This document shows, piece after piece, positions 62,330 to 64,000 of a stretch of DNA of 64,000 nt (within the stretch, counting starts at the first letter, position 1; every line of letters starts with the position of its first letter). Both the position numbers and the translations under genes were made by a program. The notes under the pieces were generated by a model. It did no database searches. It worked only from the letters and a program-made list of their open reading frames with translations, and was not told the DNA's origin. Origin of the DNA: an uncultured Cellvibrio sp. (GTDB taxonomy: Bacteria > Pseudomonadota > Gammaproteobacteria > Pseudomonadales > Cellvibrionaceae); contig CAMLKG010000004.1 in assembly GCA_946480695.1 (NCBI GenBank), forward strand, positions 62,001 to 126,000, in the 5' to 3' direction.

Positions 62330-64000
62330 GTGAACCCTAAAGATCCGCTCATCACAAAACCGGAAGCAGGAACGCAACTGTCACGCAGTGCCCAGCGGGC
62401 GCTGGAAGCTGCCAAACGCAAAGCAGCCATGCAACAAAAAATACTGTTAATTTTGTTGGCAGTTGCGCTGGCCATGAATGTAATCGTCGGTTATTTGCTG
62501 TATCAATACATGGTTATCAAACAGGAACAAAATAACCTGGTCCAGCTTACGCAAGAAAAAGTGGATGAACGAAAGTCGATAGTGGAGCGCTACCTTTCCG
62601 AACAGGAAAAATTAGTCAATCAAATCGCCGCTTCAGCGGACATTGCAGCCGCCCTTGATCCCTCGGCAACACCGGAATTGCGCCAGCAAACCGAAATGCA
62701 ATGGCAGGAAAAAATTCCATCGGCATTGAAAGTTCGCCTGATCCCGCTGGGTACCGCCGAATTGGAACGCGAAGCCGAGTTTCCCTTGCGCTTTGCGGAA
62801 CTGGATTTAATCCGACGTGCAGAGCAACGCAAACCCGCATTGCCGGAGTTGGCCACGGTGGGAGAGCGTCACTTTCTCTATTGGGTCCGCGCTATCCCGA
62901 TCGACACGCAAACCGATCCGCTGGGCACACTCATGATTACCCTGAGCACGGACGATCTTTTCAAAATTTTTACCGCGGGTGATTCAGTATCGGGTGAATA
63001 TATCCTGCAACAACAATTCAATGACAGCCCGCCACAGCTATTAAAGAAAATCGGCACAGGTTCCGCAGGCGCAAGCAAACAGGCAAATGTCGCCGGCAGC
63101 CATTTACACGTTAGGTTCACTCCATCTGACGCGCTGCTGGATACGGCACAAGAGCTGCCCACGCTCTGGTTAATCGTGGTCAGCCTTATCGGCGCAGCGA
63201 GCCTCGCATTGGTATGGTTCCTCAGCAAAGTATTGGTGCGCAAGGAAATAGGCACTACAGATACAACTCAACCCCTGGCCGAGGCAGTAAAAACGGGCAA
63301 GCAAGCCGTTGAGGATGAACATGATGTCGCTAATCCGCTATTCCAAAACCAGGATATCCTCGATATTGCGGTTATCGATGAAGATGAAAATATTCTGGGT
63401 TTGGATCAAGCGTCTGGTAAAAAATCCACCCATAATCCGCGCACCAAAATTAACGAAGCGGATGTGCCGGCGGAAATTTTTCGCTCCTATGATATTCGCG
63501 GCCTGGCAGAGAGCCAGATCACACCTGAACTTGCGCAATTAATTGGCCAGGCTATCGGCAGTGAAGCTATAGACCAAGGCGAACGCAACATAGTGGTCGC
63601 GCGCGATGGCCGCACCCATAGTGAAGCCTTGACCCGGGCGCTGATCAAAGGCATAGTGCGCACCGGTTGTAATGTCATTAATATCGGTGTAGTACCTACG
63701 CCCGTTTTATATTTTTCCACCTTTCACTTCGATGATACCAATAGCGGTGTCATGGTCACCGCCAGCCACAACCCCAAGGAATATAACGGTTTCAAAATCG
63801 TAATCAATAATCGCGCACTAGCTGATGATGCGGTAACCGAATTGCGTGTGCGAATTATTAACCAGCGTTTTTACCAGGGCCTCGGCGAAGAAATTCCGCG
63901 CACTATCATTCCCGATTATATTGATCGAATTTTTTCGGACGTCGCACTTGCGGGTAATGTGACACTGGTGGTCGATGCGGGCAACGCTGTGCCCGGTGTG
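62330..64000 (+). CDS. algC: Membrane-anchored phosphomannomutase/phosphoglucomutase AlgC, long form (3'-truncated)
   Basis: An open frame from a GTG at 62330 (GGAAGG upstream) to the right edge, about 557 codons without a stop. A hydrophobic segment (about 38-62), a roughly 215-residue periplasmic region, a second membrane segment (about 278-298) and an acidic linker precede the enzyme core, which begins EIFRSYDIRG near residue 382. The catalytic phosphoserine loop TASHNPKEYNG follows, with Ser at about 479. The enzyme interconverts mannose/glucose 6- and 1-phosphates for lipopolysaccharide and exopolysaccharide. The long N-terminus also occurs in some Pseudomonas annotations. Only 33 bases separate it from coaBC. 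Confidence 0.9.
   Translation, partial: MNPKDPLITKPEAGTQLSRSAQRALEAAKRKAAMQQKILLILLAVALAMNVIVGYLLYQYMVIKQEQNNLVQLTQEKVDERKSIVERYLSEQEKLVNQIAASADIAAALDPSATPELRQQTEMQWQEKIPSALKVRLIPLGTAELEREAEFPLRFAELDLIRRAEQRKPALPELATVGERHFLYWVRAIPIDTQTDPLGTLMITLSTDDLFKIFTAGDSVSGEYILQQQFNDSPPQLLKKIGTGSAGASKQANVAGSHLHVRFTPSDALLDTAQELPTLWLIVVSLIGAASLALVWFLSKVLVRKEIGTTDTTQPLAEAVKTGKQAVEDEHDVANPLFQNQDILDIAVIDEDENILGLDQASGKKSTHNPRTKINEADVPAEIFRSYDIRGLAESQITPELAQLIGQAIGSEAIDQGERNIVVARDGRTHSEALTRALIKGIVRTGCNVINIGVVPTPVLYFSTFHFDDTNSGVMVTASHNPKEYNGFKIVINNRALADDAVTELRVRIINQRFYQGLGEEIPRTIIPDYIDRIFSDVALAGNVTLVVDAGNAVPGV

Overview
The window looks like a chromosomal segment from a gammaproteobacterium of the Cellvibrio/Saccharophagus group (Cellvibrionaceae). 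Three things point there. Housekeeping blocks keep Pseudomonas-like gene order: dsbA-cytochrome c4-engB-polA with znuA/zur-znuC-znuB, oxyR-recG, rpoH-ftsX-ftsE-ftsY-rsmD-coaD-mutM, and rpmG-rpmB-radC-coaBC-algC. The accessory genes are those of a polysaccharide degrader: a GH9 enzyme, tandem CBM6 modules with polyserine linkers, and large TonB-dependent receptors. Base composition is moderate throughout. No tRNA, rRNA, insertion sequence, prophage or CRISPR array was seen.

Layout. 1-2.7 kb: the start of a WbpM/FlaA1-like sugar epimerase, a GT2 glycosyltransferase and a membrane diguanylate cyclase. 2.8-7.8 kb: fadE and two CobW/COG0523 GTPases, the second behind a near-consensus Zur box. 8.2-23.7 kb: the main accessory island, with two large TonB-dependent receptors, four flavin-dependent 'tryptophan halogenase' paralogues and a GH9 hydrolase; LacI-type palindromes precede both receptor genes. 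23.9-36.6 kb: a cytoplasmic diguanylate cyclase, dsbA, cytochrome c4, engB, a possible small-RNA region, a periplasmic binding protein, polA, two small unknown genes, and the zinc uptake locus with a Zur box in the divergent promoter. 36.7-43.5 kb: an LpxH-like phosphoesterase, a RES/Xre toxin-antitoxin pair, a PhoX-like protein, a thioesterase, a hydratase-family protein and a YbaK-HDOD fusion. 43.7-64 kb: mainly core genes, interrupted by an unusual protein that joins an MshEN-like pair of repeats (a c-di-GMP-binding fold) to a signal/anchor segment, two CBM6 modules and an FN3 domain. The window ends inside a long, membrane-anchored form of algC.

How the parts work together. The zinc genes form one visible regulon: Zur is encoded here, and Zur boxes lie at znuA/zur and at the CobW metallochaperone gene. 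The receptor-halogenase island looks like an uptake-and-modify system: an outer-membrane receptor imports a ligand, and cytoplasmic FADH2-dependent enzymes act on it or its breakdown product. No flavin reductase, LacI regulator or ligand clue is present, so its role is open. Two diguanylate cyclases, two HDOD proteins and the MshEN-CBM6 protein suggest c-di-GMP-linked control of surface behaviour in a polysaccharide degrader. The strongest leads for new biology are the four-halogenase/two-receptor island, the MshEN-CBM6 fusion, and the uncharacterised RNA and operator structures in the intergenic regions.
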